From contig JAFJTR010000126.1 in NCBI GenBank assembly GCA_022559985.1, positions 1 through 64,000 of the forward strand: a DNA stretch of 64,000 bases. Reading direction: 5' to 3'. The notes beneath the pieces were generated by a model. The model was given only the letters and a program-made list of their open reading frames with translations. It searched no databases and was not told where the DNA came from. This document shows positions 1 to 10,661 of the stretch, piece by piece. Source of the stretch: Parastagonospora avenae f. sp. tritici 18332-5 (taxonomy: Eukaryota > Ascomycota > Dothideomycetes > Pleosporales > Phaeosphaeriaceae). Numbering within the stretch: the first letter of the stretch is position 1; each line of letters starts with the position of its first letter. Position numbers and translations under genes: made by a program.

Positions 1-1016
1 AAGCGCTTGGCAAGCCAAGCTGCCCAAATCGTCCCTTCACTGCAAGCCAAGCCAAGCTAGCGGCTGAGGCTTGGCTTGGCTTGCTTGTTGACATCTCTGC
101 ACGTTGGATAGCATGAGCGGAGAAGAAAACAGGTGCTTCGTGTCAACTATCTGAGCATCAATGTGCTGTGGCGTTCCTGATCCGCAACCAGCAATTACTC
201 AACAAATAGATATAATCATTTCTCGCCATCGGGTCAAAATTTATTCTGAGCACTTTGATGTATTGGCTCATCATGTCACCACGTGAGGCATCTGTCGTAC
301 GCATTGCTCACGATGTCGTAGCCCGACTCTATTCCGACACGAGCAAGTAGCATGATCGCAATCTTGGAATGCAGGGGGCAATGGTCAATGAAGAAATGTG
401 TTCTCTTCAAAATCAAAATTATACCAAGGGATTGATCCGAGACGCCCTGCGATTACCATAACGCGCTTCTTACACGATATGAGCGTAGCCGGCAGACTTT
501 TGCAATTATGTGAGGTGGCATGATTCTGGAGGCGGGGTATGCGGGCGACGAGAAGAGTGTTTAGCTAGGGCTGATCATCGGTATGCATACGATAATTTGT
601 ACATGCTGCAGATAAGCAGATTCGACTGGTCTCCGCGCAACACAACCAAGGAGGCAAAAATTAGACTACGGAAAGCCGTGTTGTTGGGTCCACGTGCAGG
701 TCCTAGGTCGTGGTCTCAGCCTTTTGTACAGCGAAAGTCATCTTGACCCTACTCTACTCTGCTATACACGAACATACATTTGACCCTGTTGCAGGAGATC
801 ATTCCGTCAGGGCTGAAAGCCTCATGCAAGCCCCTATTGAATGCGGCGTCGTTTTACGACATGTGCCTTGGCGAACTTCCACATCTTCGTATAAAGTCGT
901 GTAATCCATTGTTCTCGTTTCCTCTCCACAATTGCTGCTCGACTATCTCAATCCCCGGCTTCAGCACCTTCATAATTTCAACCAATTTCAACATTGACAC
1001 TTTCTCGGACTTCAAC
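1..1016. other. Intergenic, with a hairpin at the window edge
   Basis: No convincing gene. The first 90 bp hold iterated AAGCC/GGCTT words, including a perfect 16-bp inverted repeat (42-57 against 69-84, 11-bp loop) and a smaller 6-bp-arm hairpin at 5-20. The rest shows only short, unconserved-looking ORFs and serves as the upstream region of the secreted-protein gene. Confidence 0.6.
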
Positions 1017-1610
1017 ATGAAATTCTTCTACCTTCTCGGAGCACTGTGCACTCTCGAGGGAGCCGCCCATGCAAATCCCACTCCCCAATGCCCTCCAATC
1101 CCACAGATAGCTCCATCCGGCCAACTTCCCCCGGGAAGCCTCTCCCCCGCTTTCCTCCTTTCAGTATCACAAAAACAACCCGACCATGCCTTCCCCGCCA
1201 GTCAATCCGCCCTCGTCACGCCCCACGACAAATGCACACTTACACGCTTCGACATACCCGCATCTGCTCAAAACAAGACTTGCAGCCTCGTGCTCTTCCT
1301 CGGCACCGGCGGCAAAGAAACCGGTCCGGGAAATATCATCTTCCAGGGGAATTTGGGCGTGAGATACCCAGTGCCGGGCGAAACGACGTGGCGGAATCAA
1401 CCGCCGCTGGGTGCGCCATTTGCGGATGCCCCGGTGATTAGAGTTGGACAGGCGTATCGGCTTGGTGGTGGGCCCTGTGATTATACGCCTGGTATGGATT
1501 TTACTAGTGTTGGTGGGAGTATTTGTAGTAATGATACGACGTTGGCGTTCACGCAATCTGAGGGCGGCTGTGAGAAGTGTCCGGTGGGATTCCATATCAT
1601 CATCTCGTGA
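1017..1610 (+). CDS. Secreted protein with But2-like C-terminal domain
   Basis: Single-exon gene, 197 residues. I chose the ATG at 1017 because it opens a signal peptide (MKFFYLLGALCTLEGAAHA, residues 1-19); the frame stays open upstream to 780 but that part does not look like protein. The mature part has a FDIPASAQNKTCSLVLF segment and ends CPVGFHIIIS, the layout of the fungal But2 C-terminal (PF09792-type) cell-surface proteins: a Cys-containing beta-rich domain and a short Cys-Pro-x-Gly tail. Family members are secreted or wall-associated proteins of unknown biochemical role. No GPI signal is visible because the protein ends right after the domain. The family call rests on motif memory, not on a search. 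Confidence 0.75.
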   Translation: MKFFYLLGALCTLEGAAHANPTPQCPPIPQIAPSGQLPPGSLSPAFLLSVSQKQPDHAFPASQSALVTPHDKCTLTRFDIPASAQNKTCSLVLFLGTGGKETGPGNIIFQGNLGVRYPVPGETTWRNQPPLGAPFADAPVIRVGQAYRLGGGPCDYTPGMDFTSVGGSICSNDTTLAFTQSEGGCEKCPVGFHIIIS

Positions 1611-2337
1611 GGTCGAATTGAGGCTCGAAGGTCCGGCGGGTGGGAGGATGAGACATATGAACGCTTGAACTCTGTGACGTAGCTTTGGAATCTTGCTCAA
1701 GAGCTTTGGTTTCTCGGTAATCTACGGTTGGGATCTCAAAAACTCCTTGACATTGTTGATAATTGCACGAACAATCAATACATTACAAATAGGATCATTC
1801 CAGTGCAATGGACGGTGTTTTCGTGACCAGCGATGCAGATGCATTTGAAGAAAATTGAGCGATAGTCTTTGCGCACAGTCTGGGCGCTTCAAACATGGAC
1901 AAGCTAATCGTCACACATTGCTGATAGATTACATCAGTGACCGTTCACTGTGACGCTCCATGCTAGTGATGGACTGCAGGCTTCTGCGGTGATCCGAAGT
2001 GGTTTTGACGATCTATCCGGTATAGCATACTTAGTAATGATAGCCGGATGGTATGCCAACGACAGGGATACATTGATTTCAATAGAAAGAAAGAGTGAGT
2101 CCGATGTTCATTACGGTGCAAAAATGGTGTCTGGTCATCGCCATCTCCTCAAAGTGGTGGCAGCATAGCTGACTAAGCCATTCCATCGGCGTTGTCGATC
2201 GCCAACCTCCGATGCAAGCTCAAGACCGTCATGGAGAAATTCTGTAGCCACGGCGAGCGCAACACCCCCATACCATCCTAAACTTCACGCCCTCAAACCA
2301 ACTCAATTAGCTCTTCGCAACCCTCCTACAACACAAA
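1611..2337. other. Intergenic, nothing recognised
   Basis: Tail of the secreted-protein gene and promoter of TIM8. Only short ORFs without recognisable features. Confidence 0.5.
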
Positions 2338-2676
2338 ATGGACGCACTAGGAGGCGGACTCGCCAACGTCGACCTGAGCAAGCTCAGCGACCGCGACAAG
2401 CAGGAACTCCAGCAATTCGCTATGAATGAGGGACAGAAGGCCAGGATTCAATCATGTGAGTCAGATATGCCCCCTGATACCATACGAGACATTAGACTAA
2501 CGACCACAGCAATACACTCCCTGACCGACACCTGTTTCCGCAAGTGCATCCCCGCGGGCAACGTCAAGAACGGCAAGCTGGACAAGTATGAGGAGCCATG
2601 CATGAGGCAGTGTGTGGATCGATTTTTGGATGCGAACTTGGTGGTGTTGAGGGAGTTGGAGAGGTTAAGGCAGTAG
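2338..2676 (+). CDS. TIM8: Mitochondrial import chaperone Tim8
   Basis: Two exons, 2338-2455 and 2510-2676. The 54-bp intron 2456-2509 (GTGAGT...ACAG, branch ACTAAC) is a multiple of three, so the frame stays open if it is not removed. The spliced protein has 94 residues, normal for a small Tim. It carries the twin CX3C motif (CFRKC and CMRQC, 17 residues apart) that forms two disulphides in the intermembrane space. Tim8 pairs with Tim13 in a hexamer that escorts hydrophobic precursors to the TIM22 complex. The residues around the motifs and the Leu/Glu-rich helices on either side fit Tim8 better than Tim9, 10 or 13. The gene converges with RPL25. Confidence 0.9.
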   Translation: MDALGGGLANVDLSKLSDRDKQELQQFAMNEGQKARIQSCESDMPPDTIRDIRLTTTAIHSLTDTCFRKCIPAGNVKNGKLDKYEEPCMRQCVDRFLDANLVVLRELERLRQ

Positions 2677-3089
2677 AGGTCCGGTGGGTGGGATATGGGA
2701 TGACGGATTACATGACGGTCGATGCGATTGATGAGGCGGCAAAGTGTACGATATCGTCAGCATACGAATAGATCTACAACATGTGAATCAACCTCCGACA
2801 ATTGCAATGTGAAAGAGTGGCTCTCTTACTGTATGGTCAAAGCACCTTTCATATGGTTAAGTCAATTCAAGTTGAGCTTCGCGTCGAATCAAGATCACGC
2901 GCCACACAAAGGATTTCACGGGTGCGACGTTGCGGAACAATAGCCCGGTAGTGGCATCATGTGGGAATAGATTCATTGAGTCATCCTAGACTTGGTATCC
3001 TTAAACGCCGCCATGATGCATAACATCGCTTTTCCGTTGCCGGGTATAACCAGCCCCAACCATCTCGTGCCTGTACATGAACAAGTTGC
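2677..3089. other. Convergent intergenic spacer TIM8/RPL25
   Basis: About 410 bp between two converging genes; presumably holds both 3' UTRs and polyadenylation signals. No gene seen. Confidence 0.5.
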
Positions 3090-3898
3090 TTAAACAATGG
3101 CGAGCTTGGTGGCGGCAATGTCGAGAGCATCGACATCGGCGGTAAGGCGGGCAAAGGCCTTCTTGGAGCCGTCTGGGCGGATGAGGGTGTTGATCTTGAC
3201 GCAGCTGACGTCGTACTGCTTCTTGAGAGCGGCGGCGATCTGGCGCTTGTTGGCCTTGACGTCGACGATGAAGACGAGGGTGTTGTTCTCCTCAATCTGT
3301 GCTTGTTAGTCCGATTTTCCTCTCCCTTCATATTCCGAAATCACATACCTTCTTCATGGCGGACTCGGTGTTGAGCGGGTGGATGAGGACCTTGGAGGCA
3401 TCCATGCGAGGCTCATGGGGGACCGACTTGCGGGGGTACTTGGGCGCGCGAGACAGCTGGAGGGTCTTGGGGCTGTGACATGTTAGCAGACGTACACCTC
3501 ATTGCGTGTGTCCATCTCAACATACCGGTGGAAGCTGGTGTTCTTCCTGATCGCCCGCTTCTTGTTCGCGTACGACTGTCATCTCGTTAATTGTGCCCAT
3601 CACACGAGAAAAACAGCCCGTCAGAGATGAATTCTGACACGACTCAAGAGGATCAAGGGAGGCTTACGCCGCGGAGGGCCGACTTAGCAGCGGCATTGGC
3701 CTGCTTGCCAGTCTTGGTGGCTGCAGATATGTTAGCCATGATCGCAAACTGGAGGGATTCGACTGAGGCGCATGCGCTGTTGCTTCACGATCTCGATGTG
3801 TCCGGTTCCGCGCGCAACAGCTCGGCAATGCGTATCTGTCCTCCTTGATCGAACGACGGCTTCGTCAACGTACTCTTGGTGGTGGCCTTGGGTCCCAT
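3090..3898 (-). CDS. RPL25: 60S ribosomal protein uL23 (Rpl25/L23a)
   Basis: Five exons on the minus strand: 3898-3874, 3720-3668, 3575-3526, 3472-3349, 3296-3090; all splice phases agree and the product has 152 residues. A Lys/Ala-rich N-terminal extension leads into the uL23 fold, with AKSALRG, KNTSFHRPKTLQLSRAPKY, EENNTLVFIVDVKANKRQI and the signature VNTLIRPDG-like INTLIRPDGSKKAFARL near the end. uL23 binds domain III of the large-subunit rRNA at the tunnel exit and is a docking site for SRP and NAC. Four introns of 52-153 bp, three of them in the first third, are typical of filamentous-fungal ribosomal genes. A CACTAAC plus CGACAG just upstream of the ATG suggests a further intron in the 5' UTR. 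It shares a short spacer with BMT2. Confidence 0.93.
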
Positions 3899-4093
3899 TT
3901 TGGCGATGTGATGGTCCTGTCGTGTTAGTGTCGAGAGTCAAAGAGCAAAAAGTTCGTCTTGGAAGTAACGAATTTGGCACTCTGTGGCTCGCTTACGGGT
4001 GGAGCGCGCTAGTCGCGATGTGGGTGCTAGCGCCAAAAACACAGCTCGAACTCTCGGCATCACGAAGTCCAACACCAAACATATGATGCGACA
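3899..4093. promoter_or_regulatory. Bidirectional promoter RPL25 / BMT2
   Basis: Only 195 bp separate the two start codons. A ribosomal protein gene and an rRNA-modifying enzyme gene must share control elements here, which suggests co-expression with ribosome biogenesis. I see no motif I would name with confidence. Confidence 0.6.
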
Positions 4094-4966
4094 ATGGCTG
4101 TCAAAAAGCGAACAAAAGCTCTTGCGAGTGGGCGGCCACCTGCAAGCCGTCCAAAGGAGCGAATGACATCCGAGCGGTCTCGCACTATCATCCGCACCCA
4201 TCACACGCTCCAGAAGGATCATGCAGCAGCACTAAAACGAGGCGATGCAAAAGCCGCCCATGACATTGCTCAAGCCATAGAGAAGAACGGTGGCATCAAA
4301 ACATACCAAGCCGCCAGCAAGCAAGGCCAGGCCAAGGACCGAGGTGGCGATTCTAGCAAGGTCCTGGTCGACTGGCTCCAGCAATTGGAGCTCATCGATA
4401 AGAAAGATCGAGGCTCCGATCGCGCGTCTGAATCAAGCCTGAGATGTCTTGAAGTCGGCGCTCTCTCAGCAAAGAACGAGATCTCCAAGTTCCCAGGCAC
4501 GGTCCAAATGACGAGGATCGATCTAAACAGCCAGGGCCCCGACATCAAACAGCAAGATTTTATGGAGCGACCACTTCCTACATCCGAGAATGAGCAATTC
4601 GATATAATTTCGCTTTCGCTGGTGCTCAACTACGTACCAGATGCAGCTGGTCGTGGAGAGATGCTCAAGCGCCTCACCAAGTTTCTCCGACCCGCCAAAG
4701 AGGATGCTGAGATACTGAAACCCAGCATGCCATTTTTGTTTCTGGTGCTGCCGTTGCCGTGCGTGGAAAATTCTCGATACGTTGACGAGCCGCTTTTGCT
4801 ACAGATCATGAAGAGCCTTGGCTTCCTGAAGCACTTCAGCAAGAACACGACAAAGCTGTGTTACTACCTTTTCACGTGGAACGGCCAGGTCGTTGCGCGA
4901 AAGTCGGGAAAGAAGAAGCTGAGAGACAAGCCAGCTATGAACAATTTCTGCATTGTTATGGAGTGA
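4094..4966 (+). CDS. BMT2: 25S rRNA adenine-N1 methyltransferase Bmt2
   Basis: Single exon, 290 residues. Homologue of yeast Bmt2 (YBR141C), the nucleolar enzyme that makes m1A2142 in 25S rRNA. The N-terminus is basic (residues 1-30). The family hallmark GGIKTYQAASKQGQ lies near residue 65. The SAM-binding region includes LRCLEVGALS, the acidic FDIISLSLVLNYVPD segment around residue 180, and a following RLTKFLRP helix; the protein ends with CYYLFTWNG and a basic tail. The length is slightly below that of the yeast protein, and nothing is missing from the core. It is transcribed divergently from RPL25. Confidence 0.88.
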   Translation: MAVKKRTKALASGRPPASRPKERMTSERSRTIIRTHHTLQKDHAAALKRGDAKAAHDIAQAIEKNGGIKTYQAASKQGQAKDRGGDSSKVLVDWLQQLELIDKKDRGSDRASESSLRCLEVGALSAKNEISKFPGTVQMTRIDLNSQGPDIKQQDFMERPLPTSENEQFDIISLSLVLNYVPDAAGRGEMLKRLTKFLRPAKEDAEILKPSMPFLFLVLPLPCVENSRYVDEPLLLQIMKSLGFLKHFSKNTTKLCYYLFTWNGQVVARKSGKKKLRDKPAMNNFCIVME

Positions 4967-6081
4967 TGCTCTCCGGCAGTTCAGTGTGTCGCTGTCGAGT
5001 AGCATCGAGAATAGCAGCAACAAGCACCCGCACCCACCCAGGAACCTGAGACGAGGAGATTGTTGATCACGACCCTGTATGGTAATCCAGTCGCAAATGC
5101 ATTGCATCGCGACTTTGCTCCGGACAGTAACACCGTGCAAGTACCAGCTCGATCGTCACCGTCCGTCCTTGGAGCCAACCGTGGCGATGGTCTCGAACAA
5201 AGCCATCGCTTACGTGGATTGCGACTTCACCAAACTTCTCCAAACATAGTCGAACAAGATTTCGTCTATCTGGATGGATAATCACAACTGTACTAGTTCG
5301 TCATGGCGTGAAAGCCAATCGACACTGCCGCACTCTGCACACTTAATTCGACATACATCTCCATCCTATGAAAAAGCATCTGCGCGCGGTAACGGTGATC
5401 CAGTTACTTTGGGCTTCTCGTCTACGACCAAGTCTCGTGCGATATTGGAGCGATGAGAAGTCAGCCGAGGTGTCATACGGCAAGGATAGCAGCCATTATC
5501 GGCATGGAGCTTAAGCATCGGCTACGGCATCGCTTGAAGAGCGTAGTCAGATAGATTTTGCTGGACCTGGGTATTGCAGTACAAGTAGCGCTTTGTGGGG
5601 ATCAGGTCGAATGCGGGTTTTACTTTCATAGGTCGCAGCGTTTATTTAAAAAGTCTACCCAATTAGACGAAACTCACGAGGGGGAGTACTCGCCAAGTTT
5701 CTAAGTACCGATCACAGTCGTTCGAAAAGTCAGCGTGGCGGGGTCGTCCCACTAGGAAGTCGACCTGCAGGCACTGCCGGTATTGGAGGATACGCCGCCC
5801 ATGCACGAGGCGTCCCATCTTAGTTCTGTCTCGTCTTTCTAGGCATCAGTGACTATCAGCAAGCTGTTATTCTGGAGAGCTTACTGTCAGGACTCCGTGC
5901 ATCACATCTGAAAAGTACGTAATTCTTCGAGGTCCATCTTTGAATAGGGATAGCAGGAACGTGAACACGAGGGCGTGAGCATCCAGCAACAGCCTGACCT
6001 TGAGTAGCACTGCTTATATACAGTGATTCTGCATAAGCGAGTGTGCTTGTGGTCACTTCGGCCTCAGGAGCGAAATTCGCC
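4967..6081. other. Intergenic, nothing recognised
   Basis: About 1.1 kb with only short overlapping ORFs on both strands, none with a recognisable domain. The proximal part presumably carries the promoter of the zinc-cluster gene. Confidence 0.5.
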
Positions 6082-8136
6082 ATGTCGTCAAATGCGCTCA
6101 ACAGGGCTGGGAACCGATCGGTCAAGACTTGCACACAGTGCAAGCAAGTCAAGGTTTGTCTCGCTAAGACTTGCGCCCTGAGTATGTGACTTCTCATTGA
6201 CGTAAAAAGCTACGATGCGACTCGAGGGATCGCTTCCCAGCGCCTTGTACAAGATGTCAAACCAGAGACCTGCAATGTGTGGTTGACTCTGCATTTCGAC
6301 GAACTCCGGCAAGAAAGTACGCTGATACACCGAGCGAGGAAGAATTGTGCTGATAAGAGTCTAGAAGGATAGAAGAGATGGCAAAGGAGCTTCAAGCTTT
6401 GAAGACATCGAGACATGATGCAGTCCACAGCCACACGGAATCACCCAATGAGCAGGACACAACCCAAGACTCGCCAGATCATCCACTGAATCTTTCTGGT
6501 ACCGCTACCCTGGACTTTTCGGGACTTGAGAGGAATGATTATGAGTTGGACGATTGTGTTATCAGCAACGACACTGTCACAGAGATATTCCAGCTGTATG
6601 CGTCCACCTGAGACAATTGTGCATCCCGATCTGCTGACACAACATAGCTTCTGTCTTCACTTCTACCCCCATCTTCCGATACTAAATCCCACCATATCCA
6701 TCTCAAGCTTGTATGAGCTATCGCCTATCCTCTTCTGGACCATCGTTGCAATCACTACGGCAAGACCTATAATAGCATCCCATCAAACGATCATTGCAAC
6801 ACTTCGAGAGCCATTTGTTCACTATTTCCGCAATGAAATTCTTGACGCGCCTCTACCATTGCAAACGATTCAGGCAATCACATACCTGTCAATGTTCCCG
6901 TTGACGCTTGAGAGCCAAACTGAGGACCCCAGCTGGCTTTATTCTGGCGTTGCTGTCAACGCTGCCATGTACATGGGCCTCCACCAAGCGAAACCTGCAC
7001 CGTCTCTACGCAGCATAGGCGTGTACGCCGGATCACCGCGTGCCAGAGCTCACACATGGCTTGGGTGTTTTGTCGCCAGTACCTCGTAAGTCAACCCACA
7101 CACCACATACTCCCGCACCTGACAGCTTCCCAGTCTCGCAAAGCACGTAGGTGTAACCGCCCCCATCAAGCGCCTCACCGACCTCGCCGCAATCGAACAC
7201 ATGCTACGCACCTACCCGCTCCCTCCCGAGTTCGCCTACGAAGTAATGGTGCACCACACGCTCGCAAAGTTCTTCAGCACCATCGTCGAAAACTCCGAGG
7301 AAAACGTCAGTCACTCCCTCATCGGCATCATCGACGCCGAGCTCGACAGCCTGCGAACCCGCTTTCCCACGCCCTGGACCACGCGCACCGAAATGGCATA
7401 CCTGACCGCCAAAATCCTGTTCTACACGACCGTCATCCTACGCCTACAATCCGACCGATCCGCGCGCGAAATTCTCATGCGCAACGCCCTCACCGTTGCG
7501 GTGCGTATTGCGTATCTTACAGACCAAGGCCTCGCCCACCGCTCCACCGAGTTCCCCAACCTGCGCCCCCAAGACCTGGGCAACACGCTGCCGAAAAACT
7601 ACTACCGCACACTGATCCTCTCGACCGCGTTTCTCATCCGCTTCTTCGTGCTGAATGTGCATGCGCGGCCAGAGGAGCAGGAACTCGCGCGCAATCATGT
7701 GGCGCTGGCGCAGCGCTATCTCACGCTCAGCGGCGAGGATCCGCGGGATGAGCGCGTGCGGGGCGCGATTTTGTTCGATGTGTTGTGTAAGCAGGCGCCG
7801 ATTGATTTGGAGACGGCGAAGCTGAAGGTGGATGATCGCATGGCGGCGTCGTTGTGGTATGATGCTATATCCATGGGGCATGTGTTGAGGAATCGGCCGG
7901 TGGTGGTGGAGGAGGCGTCGCCGAAGGCTGCGGGTGACGGTTCGGTAGCGGGACTGGAGGAGCATGGAGTAGACGCTGGTGGTGTGTCGCAGGACGCGGA
8001 GAATGATCTTAGGGAGATGGGTTTCGGGGCGATGGACTTTTCGCTGCCGGAGGATCTTTGGGGGGATTCGATTTGGGGAATGTTTGATCCTATTGCGCCT
8101 TCGACGTATCCGGGAATTGGACAGGGTCATTTTTAG
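6082..8136 (+). CDS. Zn2Cys6 transcription factor
   Basis: Five exons: 6082-6153, 6210-6316, 6365-6595, 6648-7085, 7134-8136; all phases agree, 616 residues. The zinc cluster is at residues 17-47 (C17, C20, C27, C37, C40, C47) and intron 1 falls inside it, between VK and LRCD. A short basic/coiled segment (RIEEMAKELQALK) follows. The middle region starts with QLFCLHFYPHLPILNP and contains SLYELSPILFWTIVAI and RARAHTWLGCFVAS, the pattern of the fungal-specific transcription factor domain. The C-terminus is acidic with Trp/Phe (EDLWGDSIWGMFD), a plausible activation region. Nuclear regulator; target genes cannot be read from the sequence. It converges on the expansin-like gene. Confidence 0.88.
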
Positions 8137-8449
8137 ACATGGACGACCTTCATTAGCGATTCGCTTTGGCGAGACTAAAGTCGAAAGTGGCTTGCATATG
8201 GACTCCACGATGCAAAAGGCACGAACACGATTATGTAGACGGGACGGCTGTGAAACAAAAGCAAAATATGATCCACAAAAGATAGACTCATCTACAGTGT
8301 AGCGTATTGGTTCGTGAATTAAGCATACTTTCGTGCTATGTGAATATAACAAAGTCAAAAAGATACAAAGAAGCGAACTAATCATCCAAGACCATTAAAG
8401 TCACCAAGCCTTCACCCCCATAGCGAATCGCAAATGCGTCTACAACACC
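8137..8449. other. Convergent 3' spacer
   Basis: About 310 bp between the zinc-cluster gene and the expansin-like gene; no gene, presumably two 3' UTRs. Confidence 0.5.
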
Positions 8450-9658
8450 TTAAAAGTTGCCACCAGCCGTCTTCAGCGCATTAGGCGTAACACTAACGCT
8501 CTTAACAACCACCTCCTTGCCATCAATGCTCGTGATCTTGATATCCACGCTATCCGTCCCAAACCCACTCGGCTGCTCGAAGAAGTTGTACGGCTGGCGC
8601 TTCGTCGCCTTCCAGCTCGCGCCTCCATCCGTGCTGACCTCGAGCTTGGAGACGCCCACGTTGGCGTTCATGACCTGGATGCTGAACCAGAACTTGCTGG
8701 TGCCGGACTTGTTCTTAAGGACAATGGGTGTGGTGATGCCACATGGGACGAAGTCCCAGGAAACGTTGATTATGCCCTTGGATGGGTCTGCGAGCTTGGC
8801 GAAGGCGTCGGGGTATAGATCTACGTGATGTGGTCCACATCCTGGGCACTGGTCTGTGACCATGGCAGTGATCTTTGTCTTACCGTCAGGGCCGGTGACG
8901 GACACACACTGTCCGCAGGCGTTGGCGCCGTCCCAATCAGAGTCAGTGAGGGCGGTGCCGAAGAGCCCAGCCGGAATGGTGTAGCCGGTGAAGGAACACA
9001 TGCCGCCAGCGGTGTTGCCGCCGTAAAAAGTGGCTTCGCCGCGCTTGGAGCCTGCGGCGGCGCGGGAGGTACCAGGAACAGTCTCAGGCGCCTCTTGGGG
9101 TGCAGCGGCGGCTACTTGGGGGGTGGCAGCAGCGGCGTCGACAGCTTCGGACGTGGGAATGGCCTGTCCAATGACGGAGAACGAGGGGAGATCGGACGTC
9201 GGTGTCGCGGGTGCGCTGCTGGAAGTCAAGAATGTTGAGCTTACGCTGCTAGAAGCGTGGTAGGTTGCGTTGGGGTATTTGCCCCATTGCAGGGACGAAA
9301 CCACATTGGAGGCGGCGGGTGGAGCGCCGGAAGGACGGACGGTGACAGTGGTCTTGATGGTCTTGTAGCTGGTACTTGTCACGTCGATAATTCCTGGGTC
9401 CGTGTTGCTAGCACCGACGGTGACAGTGACCTTCTCGACTTTTGTAGCCGTGACGGTACGCCTGGAGCATGAGGACGAAGTGACGGCCTCGGGAGTGGCC
9501 CGTCCCTTTTCGGCCAAAACAGGAGTGACTGTCTGGTACTCGTATTGGGTTTTTGTGACGGTCTTGCGCTGGGCATCGCAGGTCGACGACTCGGCGAAGG
9601 CAAAGCCAGCCAAAGGCAAGATTGCGAAGATAGTGGACTTCATACTGATAGATCTCAA
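8450..9658 (-). CDS. Secreted expansin-like protein
   Basis: Single exon, 402 residues. A signal peptide is clear (MKSTIFAILPLAGFAFAES), so the true start may be the second Met at 9643 rather than 9658. Residues about 25-200 are Ser/Thr/Ala-rich, with repeated Thr-Val dipeptides, and look like an O-glycosylated linker. The expansin part follows: GEATFYGGNTAGGMCSFTGY, NACGQCVSVTGPDGK and VTDQCPGCGPHHVDLYPDAF form the six-stranded double-psi beta-barrel (the Cys pairs and an HxDL-type motif are visible), then a second beta-sandwich ending SVDIKITSIDGKEVVVKSV. Such proteins loosen or bind plant or fungal wall polysaccharide without hydrolysis. The long Thr/Ser N-terminal extension is a fungal feature. 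Confidence 0.87.
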   Translation of the reverse strand: MRSISMKSTIFAILPLAGFAFAESSTCDAQRKTVTKTQYEYQTVTPVLAEKGRATPEAVTSSSCSRRTVTATKVEKVTVTVGASNTDPGIIDVTSTSYKTIKTTVTVRPSGAPPAASNVVSSLQWGKYPNATYHASSSVSSTFLTSSSAPATPTSDLPSFSVIGQAIPTSEAVDAAAATPQVAAAAPQEAPETVPGTSRAAAGSKRGEATFYGGNTAGGMCSFTGYTIPAGLFGTALTDSDWDGANACGQCVSVTGPDGKTKITAMVTDQCPGCGPHHVDLYPDAFAKLADPSKGIINVSWDFVPCGITTPIVLKNKSGTSKFWFSIQVMNANVGVSKLEVSTDGGASWKATKRQPYNFFEQPSGFGTDSVDIKITSIDGKEVVVKSVSVTPNALKTAGGNF

Positions 9659-10661
9659 GCTCGACTTGTAGATCAGACTTGTAGGACGACTTGCGTCAAC
9701 TGTAGAGAGTGACTGAAAGGAATGGAAGCAGCACTATGGCTTGCACTGATGAACGACGGCGATGCAAAAGAACGAGAGATCGTGAAAAAATCCTCACCCA
9801 CGAGTGCAGTCAACGTACATAAGTGCTGTTCCACGCCTCATTACAAAACGCCACCAACCATTCCTGAAAGAATCCTCCCGAACACTACAGTGGAGATTTG
9901 GCAGGCAATTTAAGTGATGGAGAAACAAGCTCATATCGGTGGAGGCATTCAGCGGGAGAACAACGTGGGTCCGGCCGGCAGTCACCATGGTTCACGATAG
10001 GTCAATCGGCACACGGCGTTCCAGTTCTGCAGGATTCAGGTTCTAGATTGCTGTTGTGGTTGAGGCGAAGTCATGGGTTCCTCGGCTTGTGGTGATGAAG
10101 TACCAGGTTAGAGGTTGGCGCTAGATGGAGATCAAACACTGGCGAGATGACAGAACGAGAACTCCAATATTTCGGTCGAACGACACAGACCGAACGGACC
10201 GAACAGTCATTAACATCGAATTTGTTGTTACTCTAGGACTGTTTCTGATATTTTGAGAATGGGGTCTGACTGTGTATGGTGTAAGCGTTGATGTTTACGC
10301 TTGACGAACATGTGCGATTGGTAAGATCGGCAACGCCGTTTCAAACAACTAATGCCGTGCCACGGTCGGATGTTTCTTTTCGTGCAATGGGACCGTTGGT
10401 GTCACGATGCGGTTAGAGTAGCAATCAATTTTCCTCGAAGTAAACTGGGCCAGGCTTGTTGTGGGTCGTGTGTTGTCAGGTCGGTGATGTCGCGGGCTAA
10501 TTACAGTAGGTGACCCGATCCATTTACCTCGACGGAAGTTGAACGTGCCTTTGAACCAACAAAGGTCGATAGTACCCGCTCGAAACGGAAGTAGGAATGA
10601 TTACTATCAGGTCATCGTATAGTGTACGCTTACTGCTTATAGCCTTGATGCGTGGGAGGTC
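9659..10661. other. Intergenic, nothing recognised
   Basis: About 1 kb between the promoter of the expansin-like gene and the 3' end of the second zinc-cluster gene. A short run of CCGAAC-like words occurs near 10170-10205; otherwise nothing stands out. Confidence 0.5.

Noticed and set aside
7444..8385. 313-codon minus-strand ORF over the first zinc-cluster gene
   Set aside because: Arg/His-rich, typical of the reverse strand of a coding exon.
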